A DNA stretch of 64,000 nucleotides, taken from contig NC_091144.1 in assembly GCF_041381155.1 (NCBI RefSeq), positions 36,079,762 through 36,143,761 on the forward strand, given 5' to 3'. Numbering within the stretch: position 1 is the stretch's first letter; every line of letters starts with the position of its first letter. This document shows, in pieces, positions 46,493 to 56,702 of the stretch. The position numbers were made by a program, and so were the translations under genes. The DNA comes from Argopecten irradians. Its lineage: Eukaryota; Mollusca; Bivalvia; Pectinida; Pectinidae. The notes beneath the pieces are model-generated. The model made no database searches, was not told where the DNA came from, and saw nothing but the letters and a program-made list of their open reading frames with translations.

Positions 46493-47091
46493 GTAAGTAC
46501 AGATGAACACTTTTAGTAAGTTTTTGATTTGTCTGCAATTCTTTATCAACATGAAATCGTTGCACACTGATATTGTGTTCCTATGCATATAGAATTTTTT
46601 ATAGGTTTGTGTATTTGTCAATTGTTATTGTGTTATATTTGTCCATATAAACTATCATGTTTTGTAACTATAGGTTTATTTCAGACAAATACTAATTTAC
46701 TTGGAAGTATAATGAAATCAATTGCTGCATATCCCTGATAACAGATTTTCTTTAGCACTTATCTGTGGTAGTAGTATAAAAATATAATGAACACAGTAAA
46801 CTGGTGGTGATTCCAAGTAAAAACTCTTCTGTTTGTTATACATGAATACATAGATTATACCTATTGCCATCACAATTTGTTTCAGCAAACATTGAATTGA
46901 GTAAAATAATATCAAATATAGGAATTTCCATTGGATTGATACAAAATTCGATAGATATTTACCACTTGAATTCTACTTGGAAATATCACTTAACCAGTGT
47001 GAAAATTCTTGCAAATTTTACCTCTGTTCCACTGGATACTACCACTGAAAATCCAAGGAAATTCCACGTAACATCCAAGAAATTTTTCTGT

Positions 47092-47622
47092 AGGGTAACC
47101 ATGGCTGAACATGTTTTGAAATAATGAGACCTTGTTTTGACAATAATGAGACCTTGTTTTGACAATGACTTGACCATGGTTTGACCAATGAATTGACCAT
47201 GGGTCAACCATGGTTCAACCATGGTCAACCATGGTAAACCATGTGTTTTGACCACAGTCAATTACCATGACCATGGTTGAACATGACCAAACCATGGTCT
47301 ATGGGCCATGGTTGGCCATGGTTTTACTAGGTTTAACCATGGTATTTGGGAAAGATATTCCGCCTGGGCCTTCAACCATGGTTCCTTACCATGCTTAACC
47401 ATGGTTTGACCATGGTTTATAAACCATGGTTTAACCATGATTTGACCATGGTTTACATAAAAACCATGGTTCCAACATCAACCATGCTTAACCATGCTTG
47501 ACCATGGTTGGCCATTTAACGTAGAAGTCAAAACCAGTAGTGTTAACCATGGATAACCACTGAGTATTCCTGGGCAATTGGATAACCATGGTATAACCAT
47601 GGTCCAACATGGTTACATAGTT
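47092..47622. repeat. Palindromic CCATGGTT array B
   Basis: Same self-complementary AACCATGGTT unit as array A, here with spacers such as GACCTTGTTTTGACAAT (twice, 47130-47165). The two arrays surround the candidate first exon. Confidence 0.95.
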
Positions 47623-47785
47623 TTTTTTTATTTTTTATTTTCTTTATTTTCTTTTTTTTTTGTTTTTTTTTATTTTTTTGTATTAATCTTTTCTTGTGTT
47701 TTATCTTTTTATTCTTTTTTTTTTAAATTTTTTTTGATATTTTATCTTTTTTTTGTTATTTTTTTTTTTTTGTTTTTACTTCAAA
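47620..47785. repeat. T-rich low-complexity tract
   Basis: Runs of T broken by single A, C or G over about 160 bp. Open frames through it are compositional artefacts. Confidence 0.95.
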
Positions 47786-47789
47786 TGAC

Positions 47790-48940
47790 AGGGGTGTTTA
47801 CGCCACATGCGAGGACTGACTCGGGTAACAGGTTACAACTAACATCTGTACCTGCATTCATCGTGATTGAACCAACCGATATTGGGAATTCCAATTGGTA
47901 TTAATCAAAATAGTTATCAATGTTGTGGAATTTTCAGTCACAATTACTTTGTCATATGATTTCAATAAGGAATGTAGGAACTATACATATATCTGTCTTA
48001 TTTATGCTTTGTGGTAACATGTAACGAATTAGCCCCTTTAATAGATACACATGTAGGGGGTCAAATGGAAGTACAAAATGTCATCACCACCTTTTTGAAT
48101 ACTCAGGTTATTTGAATATTTTCTTCTGGAAAATGTCCTATTCAAATAAGCGGAATCCTCTGTATATACAACAGTCATCAAAAATAATTGATAAACAATG
48201 CAATGACACATGGTAATGAATATATATTTTTTTCATAAATAAACTTATTTGAACTTAATTTAACCAAATGAAAACATAATTAAAATTATCATGTAATTAT
48301 AATCTTAATTAGGTTTTTCTCATTTGGAGTTCTGATTATGAAATAACCAATAAAAATGATAAAAGATACCTAATATTTGGCTTAATTAATTTGTAGTCCA
48401 ATAATTGCATGGAAATAAATGCAAAATATGGTTTTAATCATCAAAATAACTCCATATTTTGCATGAATTGTGGAAAGCTATATATATAAAAACAAATATC
48501 TGTGTTACAAAAGAAGTAAAATTAGGATTGCACTAGCTTGGCTTTTGAGACTGTCCAATGTTTTCAATGAATTGCTCTTTGTAACTTATTCAATGGGAAG
48601 AGGGGGTATTTTTGTAAATTATTTTAATAGCCTTTGAAAGTGTCATTCTTACAACTGGTTATGATATGTACATGAAATCATGACTTTGATAAATATTGCG
48701 ACATATTTAATTAGAACCCTGCTTTAGTATTTCATTAAACAGCATTTACTTTTGTGATCATTATGTACTTAATGACTTTATCAGTAATTTGTTATTGACT
48801 AAAACTCTTAGTTAAATGATGAATAGTTTGTATAAATATGTATTTTCTTTCATTTCTATCAACAGAAAAATACACTCAAACAATTATGCTGAATAAAATT
48901 TCTTTCCATCTTTCCCATTATTTTATCCCTTTTATCGATT
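47790..48940. other. Non-coding stretch
   Basis: AT-rich; no recognised features. Confidence 0.4.
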
Positions 48941-48941
48941 C

Positions 48942-49115
48942 TCCCTCTTTTCTTTCTTTCATTGATGAATACTTTGTAAACATAAAAATACACACACTTT
49001 TCTTTCTTTCTCTTTCTTTCTTTCTTTCTTTTCTTCTTTCTTTCTTTCTTTCTCTCTTTCTTTCTCTCTCTCTCTCTCTCTCTCTCTCCTTTCTTTCTTT
49101 TTCTTTCTTTCATAA
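48942..49115. repeat. (TTTC)n / (CT)n microsatellite
   Basis: TTTC tetranucleotide repeats surround a pure CT run at about 49067-49088. The long lysine/arginine- or serine/phenylalanine-rich frames here are artefacts. Confidence 0.97.
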
Positions 49116-49119
49116 GTTT

Positions 49120-50450
49120 CCTTCCTTTTTCCATTTCTGTACTTTTTACAGATTTTAGTGATGTCATAATGATCAAATATTGGAATTCTAAAAAAGAGAA
49201 AAAATGTGTGCATGTATAGTGCATAATGACATTTATTTCATCATTATAAAACATTTAGAACAATGACACATGTATATTAATTAAGTAGTTTAATTGTACC
49301 ACTGTGTAAAGATGATGAGTAATTAATTGATGATTACTATTTGTAGATAGAAGATCGGATGGACCTGGAGCAGCCCTTTTGACTAGGAGATGATCAAGCG
49401 TGACTTCATCTTTCGGTACTTCATCTTTCGGTACGTATACCGGTATACAAACAGTGTAGACACCACCTGCACTGTTAAGGAAAATATACACAGCCATTTT
49501 TTGAAACGCATAATTTTGCATATTCCTTTTTGTGTGTTAATTTATTGGATGTCTAACACGAATACATCACTAGAAGTCATAAAATGTTAAAACTATGACA
49601 CACTACAAATTGATGGCAAATCATCAGCTCACCTTTTTTGCCTCTCAAGGAGAATTAAAGGTATGCAATGCGGAAACATGCCATTGACATATGAGAATGT
49701 ATAAGCATGCACATATAATATATAAACATTTAATTAACATTACATGTATATTGCAGCTGGCGTGTATTTCTTATTCAAGTTTCCTTGGTATTATATATAC
49801 CGGATCAAAGTTATCATTAATATGTATGACAATTCAATACCTGTGAGTTCATTTTATTATGTTGTATTATGTGTATATAGTTCGACTTTTATTGCACATT
49901 ATAATTGCAAGTCAGATGAAGGCCAAACAGCTGTGTGTTGAAGTGTGATTTTAAAGGTAGTTTTTTCTTGCATATCTTTTTAAAAATCCATATTAGATAG
50001 AGCAACAGGTTCCCAAGTTGGATTTTAATAGCCAATTTTCTTTAATTTTTGTTTTCTTATTATAATCAAGGTAGTTAATAACAGCTACGGTCATTTAAGG
50101 ACATGCCAGGTTTAAAGAGTAAAGCCATGATGCTCAGAGAAAAACTATCAACTCACACATTTAGTATCTGTGATAGCCGCTCCAAGTTGGTTTCAAACCT
50201 AGAACCTAGAGATGAAGGACTAGTAATGATTAATAAAGAAAGAAATATCCTCAGTATTTGTATAAGGACTGTATTTGGACAAAGAGACGTCAAACTAATG
50301 TGTTTCAAAATTAGTTTTTTATCACTTGTCAAATAGATAAACTCTTTTCAAAATTCTCTCATAGTTTAGTTTATTATCGGTTGTCAAAGAAATAAACTCA
50401 TGATATAGTTTTACATCACTTTAAATAGCCATCTTTTTATTTATTTTCAG
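49120..50450. other. Probable intron upstream of the zinc-finger coding exon
   Basis: No gene recognised. A 14-bp direct repeat (ACTTCATCTTTCGGT) lies at 49403-49432. A CAGCTACGGTCATTTAAGGAC string at 50080 resembles the SINE end but is too short to call. The stretch ends with the acceptor TTATTTTCAG at 50441-50450. Confidence 0.45.
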
Positions 50451-50500
50451 ATTGTTTCCCCTGTTGAAATTGAGGAGAGATTGTGAGCTTCGACAGCCTC
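50451..50500 (+). other. 5' UTR part of the zinc-finger coding exon
   Basis: Acceptor TTATTTTCAG ends at 50450. The 50 bases to the ATG contain stops in the coding frame and belong to a spliced leader exon upstream, not seen with certainty. Confidence 0.6.
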
Positions 50501-53500
50501 ATGGCAGAAACTGAATATTTTAGAAGTCCTCCTGAAGAAGAAGCAGACCAAACTACAGATGAGAAACCATTGTTAGTTATCAAGGCATGTGAGTTGGATA
50601 TGAAGATCCCTGTACCCATGGATACCCCAGTGAAGTTAGATGAGGTCGTGACTAAACATCAAGCAGATGAAGGGAACCCAAATGAAATGAACGGGCTTAT
50701 TGGTGATTATTCATCAAACAACTCTTCTCTTGTAGTCCATGGTGGTTACGATGACAGTGAAGGGGAGATGATGATCGATGACAACAGTGAAGAGGAAGAT
50801 ATAGATAACTCACTACATGTCAAGGAACCAAAGTCAAAATCTCTTGATGACGCCACGTACAAGGATATAATTCCAAATAATCATTCTCAGTATCAGAAAA
50901 CCACTTCAGTTGATCATGAGGGATTGTCTAATTCAAGTTCCATGAAGTCTGATGCAATACAATCTACCAATCCGAAAAATTTACCATATGTTTGTGAACA
51001 ATGTGGAAAAGGATTCCATGAAAAAGGTCATTTGAAGTACCATACCAGGACACACTCTGAGCTGAAGCAGTTCACATGTGACATTTGTAACCGTGGATTT
51101 CATTTCAGTTTTAATTTAACGAAGCACCGAAGGACACACACCGGCGAGAAACCATACCTTTGTAATTTCTGCGGGAAGAAATTTAGCCACAAAAACAGTT
51201 TAAATCGCCATGTGACACTGCATACAGGGTTTTCACACCAGAAATGTAAGATATGTGACCAAGATTTTTATGACAAGCAAAGTTTGAGGAAGCATCTGAT
51301 CACACACACAACTGATGGTGAAAACAAATGCCAAACTTGCAACAGGGAATTCAATGACAAGAGGGGATTTCTGATCCACATGCAGTCCCACGTTTCAGCA
51401 TTTGAAGCCTCGTCTCTCAACAAAACTCCGGCATTTGAATGTGAAATTTGTCATCGAAGTTACACGTTGAGAAGTAGCCTAAACAGGCACATGAAAAAAC
51501 ACAACAACTTTTTCAACCAAGATTTTAAAAGTGACGACGAATCTGTGGATTCTACATCAGGGTTGGACTCCGACCTCAACGATTCATGGAACTTAGGACA
51601 TCCACAACACTTTGATTTCCAGGATCAATTCAGAATGAACTATCACCAATTTCCCAGGATAGATGCACCATACAAGAAAGAATTCAGCCAGCCCGTCTTA
51701 CCACTGTATAGAGATGAGCGTAAGGAAGCTGTTCCTACCGATTTAAAACATGTTCACGATCTCTCTGTCGATCAGGGTATGGACTTATCCATGAAGTCGA
51801 GTGCCTTGAATCATATATCAACGACTGCATCTCCCGAGGGTACAAGGCATTCAGATGAAGAGAGAAGTGGATGTTTCACGGACGAAACTGCTTTGGACTT
51901 AAGTATGAAAACCTGTTCAGTATCACTAACTTTCCCAATAAAACAAGAATCATACGAGGAAGATGATGTCAAATCCTCTTGGAATGAAAACGTTAACACT
52001 CAAATCGACCCGAACTGTGCTCTAGATTTGTCTACGAGCAAGCCCAGTAAAGACGCTGAGGCACTTTCCGATAGCATATCACAAAGGTTTCAAAAATTGG
52101 ATTCGGAAGAAATGGAAAGTCATGACGGACCAGTAGACATGAGATGTAATTTTGACACAAAAGAGAAAACATATAAATGCAAAAGATGTCCAATGACATT
52201 CGATGAGCGCCTTCATTTGCTGTATCACTCTAAACAATATCACCGTGATGGAAGCCTGTCGCCTAAACCTGTTGATACAACGGCGCAACATTTCGGAGAC
52301 AATACTTCGCAGGCTTCACACAGCACTGATGAGATGGAAGATGTCATTGAATCCAGTAAATGTCCATATTGTGAAGATGTATTCTCGTCGACATTGACAC
52401 TCAACAAACATCTGCTTGTTCACTTCAAGGACAAAATAGATTTCTGTGAATTTTGTTGCAAAATGTTCGCTGACAAGGACAAATTCAAAGTTCACGTCGG
52501 AATACACACTGATCGAGTTTACAAGTGCAGCATTTGTTCATTACCTTTTGAGTCGAAATTTGATCAGCAAGACCATATGAAGGAACACAAAGATGGCAAA
52601 CCATTTGTCTGTGGACATTGTGAGAAAACGTTTCCTATAAAATACTACCTCGAATCACATATGCGCGTCCATTTCGGAGATAAGCCTTTCAAATGTCAGA
52701 TTTGTGGACGTGGTTTCACTCATAGTTTCAACTTGACAAAGCATGTACGAATCCACACCGGAGAGCGTCCGTATGAATGTCCTCAGTGCCAGAGGAAATT
52801 TGCCCAAAAGAACAGTCTCAATCGACACATGTATCTACATGTAGGGGACTCACCTTTTAAGTGCAAGCTTTGTGACAAGTTCTTTGCTCACAAATTCGCC
52901 CTGCAGTTACACATGTCTAAAACACACGGAATATTTGATAGTGAATACAGTCAAGATGAATTTGAAAAACATATTTCTTCTCTACAGAGTGAGAAGTTAC
53001 TGGCGCCCGTTTCCGATAACCTACTTCCCATCAACGACCCTTCAAGAATGTCGGATAGCGAGACAACTACCGGTAGCTTAGTTTTTAATTTACAAGTAAA
53101 TTCACCCAGTGTACCAGCCGAAAGATGTGTGAACGACAGAATTACAAACGGAGAAAATCAATACCAACATGGGCAGCAGGAGCTCAACAGTAGCATGTTA
53201 AACGAAAGTGATGACAAATTGGACAATTCTGATAATTCATTCAGCGGAATTCAAACAAACAATGACACACACAGGTATGATGGGGATTTACAAAGTGCTG
53301 AAGCTGCGATGAAAATGGAGTCTTTGAGGGCAGCGGGCATGATGATGCCTTGGCAGATTCCAAGTGGTCTGGGAATGCCACCATTTGCATTTCCAAATAT
53401 GCCTTTGATGAATCCAAGTATGATGATGTCTGCTTATCTCATGAACTCTTATGCAGAGGCGCAGCAACTTGATCTTATGAGAAAAATGCAAGAAACTAAA

Positions 53501-54844
53501 GGATTAGAAACGTCACTAAAGGAGACTATCTCTCATCCAATCAAACATTCCGAGAATGTGGCTCATCGCGAAGATGACATCAGTGTAGCTCACAACATTA
53601 GTTTAGACGAAAGTGAACAGCTGCAAGAACCAGGAGTGCATGTTTGTCAGGAATGTGGAAAATCCTTCAAGAAAAAATACTACCTCAAATCCCACATGCG
53701 TGTTCATACTGGCGAGAAGCCATTCAGATGTGACATTTGTGGTAAAACATTCAGTTACAGCTTCAACATGAAGAAGCACCTCCGAACCCACACGGGTGAG
53801 CAGCCGTACCAATGCGACATCTGTCATCGGCGCTTCAGTCACATAAATAGTCTGAACAGACACGCTTCTACTAACTCAGACAGCATTTACAGTTGTCGGT
53901 ACCCCTTGTGTGAAGCTGTTCTGCATGATAAGAACTCTTTATACAAGCATGTCCTTCATAAACATGGACTTCGCAGAGAACCGCAGACTTTGGATGGAAA
54001 ACAATGTGACGAATCTAAGCTGGCACAATTATCGACTGGTATTCACTTAAATAGCAATGTTGAATCCCCTGCATGTCTGGAAGAAGTAAATACAAGTCAA
54101 GGCCATGAACGCGTCGAGGTGAATGGGGCATCTGGCGGTTTGGTTGTGGATGGTCATGTACCAGATAGTCTTGATTTAATCAATAAAAACCCAACGGAAG
54201 ATGAAAATGAAATTCAAAATTTGCAATATCTATCCAATGAAGAATACGACGGCGATGAAAGCACAAGTGAAGTTTGCAATATTTCTATTGGCAGCTCGAT
54301 AGGACAAGAAAACGTGTTCAATGTGAACGACAGATCATTTTGTCAACCTAATGGAAAGTCTGCCTATTTCAATAACCCTCTTGGAGAAGACACGTATAAG
54401 TTAAACACAAATGTTGTTCAGAATCAAATTAAGCCTAAACGTCCTCGAAAGTCCTTAGATCCCGCTGTTCCCCTGCCGTGTTCTGTGTGTGAAAAGGTTT
54501 TCTTTAAAAAACAAGACCTCAAGTCGCACATGAAAGTTCATTCAGACGCACGACCTTTCAAGTGTGATCTGTGTCCGAAGGCGTTTAATCACAAATCGAC
54601 GCTGACCAACCACCGTCGTATCCACACCGGGGAGAAACCGTACGGATGCGAGATCTGCCAGAGCAGCTTCACATTTCTTAGCAGTCTACAACGTCACAAA
54701 CTTCTTCACATCAAGGAGGCGACCTTCAAATGCTTCGTGTGTGGTGAACATCTGGAAGATAAACTAACTCTTAACAAGCATTTAAAAACGCATGCCCAAG
54801 GCGGAGATTTCTTACCGAGAACTCCGATAGCTACGAATACATAG
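50501..54844 (+). CDS. Large C2H2 zinc-finger protein, 1447 residues
   Basis: One uninterrupted coding exon. The start is ATG at 50501 (context CTCATGG); an in-frame TGA at 50471 rules out a start further up in this exon. About 22 C2H2 fingers lie in four clusters: residues 163-334 (six), 557-809 (eight), 1047-1156 (four, third finger lacking its last histidine: NSLNRHASTN) and 1326-1432 (four). Linkers such as HTGEKP, HTGERP and HTGEQP join the core fingers, as in sequence-specific DNA-binding proteins. Each cluster holds the same order of fingers (YYLKSHMRVH, SFNLTKH, NSLNRH, then a DK.SL.KH finger). Between clusters are an acidic stretch (SEEEDID, about 100), three LDLS-type motifs (426, 464, 507) that resemble CtBP-binding sites, and a methionine/proline-rich segment (about 932-997). 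Probably a nuclear transcription regulator; orthology not determined. Confidence 0.97.
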   Translation: MAETEYFRSPPEEEADQTTDEKPLLVIKACELDMKIPVPMDTPVKLDEVVTKHQADEGNPNEMNGLIGDYSSNNSSLVVHGGYDDSEGEMMIDDNSEEEDIDNSLHVKEPKSKSLDDATYKDIIPNNHSQYQKTTSVDHEGLSNSSSMKSDAIQSTNPKNLPYVCEQCGKGFHEKGHLKYHTRTHSELKQFTCDICNRGFHFSFNLTKHRRTHTGEKPYLCNFCGKKFSHKNSLNRHVTLHTGFSHQKCKICDQDFYDKQSLRKHLITHTTDGENKCQTCNREFNDKRGFLIHMQSHVSAFEASSLNKTPAFECEICHRSYTLRSSLNRHMKKHNNFFNQDFKSDDESVDSTSGLDSDLNDSWNLGHPQHFDFQDQFRMNYHQFPRIDAPYKKEFSQPVLPLYRDERKEAVPTDLKHVHDLSVDQGMDLSMKSSALNHISTTASPEGTRHSDEERSGCFTDETALDLSMKTCSVSLTFPIKQESYEEDDVKSSWNENVNTQIDPNCALDLSTSKPSKDAEALSDSISQRFQKLDSEEMESHDGPVDMRCNFDTKEKTYKCKRCPMTFDERLHLLYHSKQYHRDGSLSPKPVDTTAQHFGDNTSQASHSTDEMEDVIESSKCPYCEDVFSSTLTLNKHLLVHFKDKIDFCEFCCKMFADKDKFKVHVGIHTDRVYKCSICSLPFESKFDQQDHMKEHKDGKPFVCGHCEKTFPIKYYLESHMRVHFGDKPFKCQICGRGFTHSFNLTKHVRIHTGERPYECPQCQRKFAQKNSLNRHMYLHVGDSPFKCKLCDKFFAHKFALQLHMSKTHGIFDSEYSQDEFEKHISSLQSEKLLAPVSDNLLPINDPSRMSDSETTTGSLVFNLQVNSPSVPAERCVNDRITNGENQYQHGQQELNSSMLNESDDKLDNSDNSFSGIQTNNDTHRYDGDLQSAEAAMKMESLRAAGMMMPWQIPSGLGMPPFAFPNMPLMNPSMMMSAYLMNSYAEAQQLDLMRKMQETKGLETSLKETISHPIKHSENVAHREDDISVAHNISLDESEQLQEPGVHVCQECGKSFKKKYYLKSHMRVHTGEKPFRCDICGKTFSYSFNMKKHLRTHTGEQPYQCDICHRRFSHINSLNRHASTNSDSIYSCRYPLCEAVLHDKNSLYKHVLHKHGLRREPQTLDGKQCDESKLAQLSTGIHLNSNVESPACLEEVNTSQGHERVEVNGASGGLVVDGHVPDSLDLINKNPTEDENEIQNLQYLSNEEYDGDESTSEVCNISIGSSIGQENVFNVNDRSFCQPNGKSAYFNNPLGEDTYKLNTNVVQNQIKPKRPRKSLDPAVPLPCSVCEKVFFKKQDLKSHMKVHSDARPFKCDLCPKAFNHKSTLTNHRRIHTGEKPYGCEICQSSFTFLSSLQRHKLLHIKEATFKCFVCGEHLEDKLTLNKHLKTHAQGGDFLPRTPIATNT

Positions 54845-56100
54845 ACCGAAGTGAATCATTCGCTTTGTGTCGCTGTGACTGAACAAGTTGACTGTTCTTC
54901 AAAGTGTCAAGGAAGGGCCTTCCTCTTTCTCACTCCGTCATTGTATCTATGTAGAACCTTCTATTGCTTTGATTTGATAAGTTGTGTATATATTTGAGAT
55001 TAATAGTTCATTTGAATCTGCTCGGTATAGAATATCTAGAGAATTTTTTCATTATGAAATAAGTACTTTTGTAAAAGCTTTGGATCTCTTATTACAAAAA
55101 ACGGTACAATTGATTTAATAACAAGTTCCTTTTGTACAAATGTCATCGCATCCATTTAGTTACCATACGAGCATTATGTATTAATATGATATTTGTGGCT
55201 TAACTAGTACAAAATGTTAAGCTTAAACATGTTTAAACTCATTGACCTCCTAAGGCACATATAGACTCTCCTAAATCAAGGACTAGGACTGTCCATTATG
55301 GAATTTCAGTGATGAATGAGTTAATACCTGTACATCTGTACTTCAGATCTTTTTAATAAGGTTCGCATATATACATAATAATGTAATGGAAAAGAGAAAA
55401 TATCAGCCAAACCATTTTGAATGCATCTAAATATTTTCATGATTCTAATGTTGAAACTATATTGAAACCTCTCAAAACAATACCACTGTTTAACGCGTTG
55501 AAGCTTTATATATAAGTTGCATGCCATAATTTTTAATTATTTTACTTCACGCCAAGACATTGTATTTTTATAATATTTTTTTACGTGTTTTATGACATAT
55601 TATAGCGATTCTACAAAGTGTTCATCACAATCTGGAATAATTTTGGTGTTCCAGTCTAACAGCTATCTACAATATACTACCTTATTTGATAACAGCTTGC
55701 ATTTTTTTTTCAGTTGTAATTATGTAAATTACATTATGTCGGAAATATACATTTTTGTGCCATATATACTGTTATCAAGACTTTTGTGAATATTGACCTA
55801 TTTGACTCTTTTTTGCTATATGTTTTCAACGATAACAAACATTGCGTTTATAATGCAGGTCATTTGCTCTATGGAGTTATGTTTTTGTGTTATTAAAGAA
55901 TCGAGAGCTGCATACAATATATGTGTGCAGAATGCGAATGTATCTAAAATAAATTACATACAAATATTTCTTTATTAACAGTATGTACATTGTGTTCAGT
56001 GCGCATCTACAAAATTTTGCCTTCTATGAATTGTTTTACTGCATACTTATGTTACCAAACGTCGATTTTACTCCCACAAATACAAGTGTTTGATTACATC
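54845..56100 (+). other. Probable 3' UTR and downstream of the zinc-finger gene
   Basis: AT-rich, no coding features. AATAAA occurs at 55948-55953, followed by a T-rich stretch, and is a reasonable poly(A) signal; another AATAAA lies at 56653-56658. Which is used cannot be told from sequence. Confidence 0.45.
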
Positions 56101-56103
56101 CAG

Positions 56104-56178
56104 ACCGATCTATCGGAGTTACTCCCCTTTGTTTCACTCTGACGAAGTCAAATAAGGGGAGTAACTCTGATAGATCAG
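56104..56178. repeat. Foldback, GATCTATCGGAGTTACTCCC arms
   Basis: Arms of about 25 bp (CCGATCTATCGGAGTTACTC... and its complement ...GAGTAACTCTGATAGATC) around a loop TTGTTTCACTCTGACGAAGTC. Half copies at 44688 and 62537. Confidence 0.9.
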
Positions 56179-56199
56179 AACGACCAGATACCAATCGGG

Positions 56200-56274
56200 T
56201 CACCTCGGAGAAATTTTCGACAATCTTCGGAAATATTTCCGAAGATTGCCGGAACTTACTCCGAGATGTCGCGA
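56200..56274. repeat. Foldback, CACCTCGGAGAAATTTTCG arms
   Basis: Left arm CTCGGAGAAATTTTCGACAA-TCTTCGGAAATA and right arm TATTTCCGAAGATTGCCGG-AACTTACTCCGAG form an inverted repeat of about 33 bp with almost no loop. A related unit lies at 63572-63660. Confidence 0.9.
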
Positions 56275-56523
56275 TTGGATCAATTACCTACTGTACTTGC
56301 ATAAATGAATTTTTGTATAGTAATGTGTTATCATGTAACTTAAACTATTATATGTAAAGTAATAATGTGCTAAAACATACAAGTTTATAATTTTATATGC
56401 AAATGTGTTCAGGATTTTACTAAATACTGTCTCATGTTTAAGGAACTTTAATTTGTACTCGATGTTGATTACATTTAAGTGATGGAATTTATTTTTAAAT
56501 GGTGATAAATGATTAAGTGACTA

Positions 56524-56625
56524 AATTCGTACACGATGATGAGTCATTAAGTAATTAAATTCGTACACGATGATGAGTCATTAAGTAATTTAATTTGTAC
56601 ACGATGTTAATTAAGTGACGGGTAA
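56524..56625. repeat. 38-bp tandem repeat, about 2.7 copies
   Basis: AATTCGTACACGATGATGAG plus TCATTAAGTAATTA is repeated, the last copy diverged. Confidence 0.92.
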
Positions 56626-56702
56626 CTGTTTACCTTTTAATATTTGTACAATAATAAATGTTTTAGGATAATAAAATCGTCTTTTTCATCATTTAAGCAT
56701 CT

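Noticed and set aside
47578-47904. 108-codon plus-strand frame rich in phenylalanine
   Set aside because: Made by the poly-T tract; no start context or domain.
48838-49254. Serine/phenylalanine- and lysine/arginine-rich frames on both strands
   Set aside because: Artefacts of the TTTC/CT microsatellite.
50075-50105. Further SINE copy (CAGCTACGGTCATTTAAGGAC)
   Set aside because: Match is about 20 bp, with no tail or further family blocks.
50483-50500. Upstream GTG start for the zinc-finger protein
   Set aside because: Eukaryotic initiation favours the ATG at 50501, and an in-frame stop at 50471 closes the frame above.
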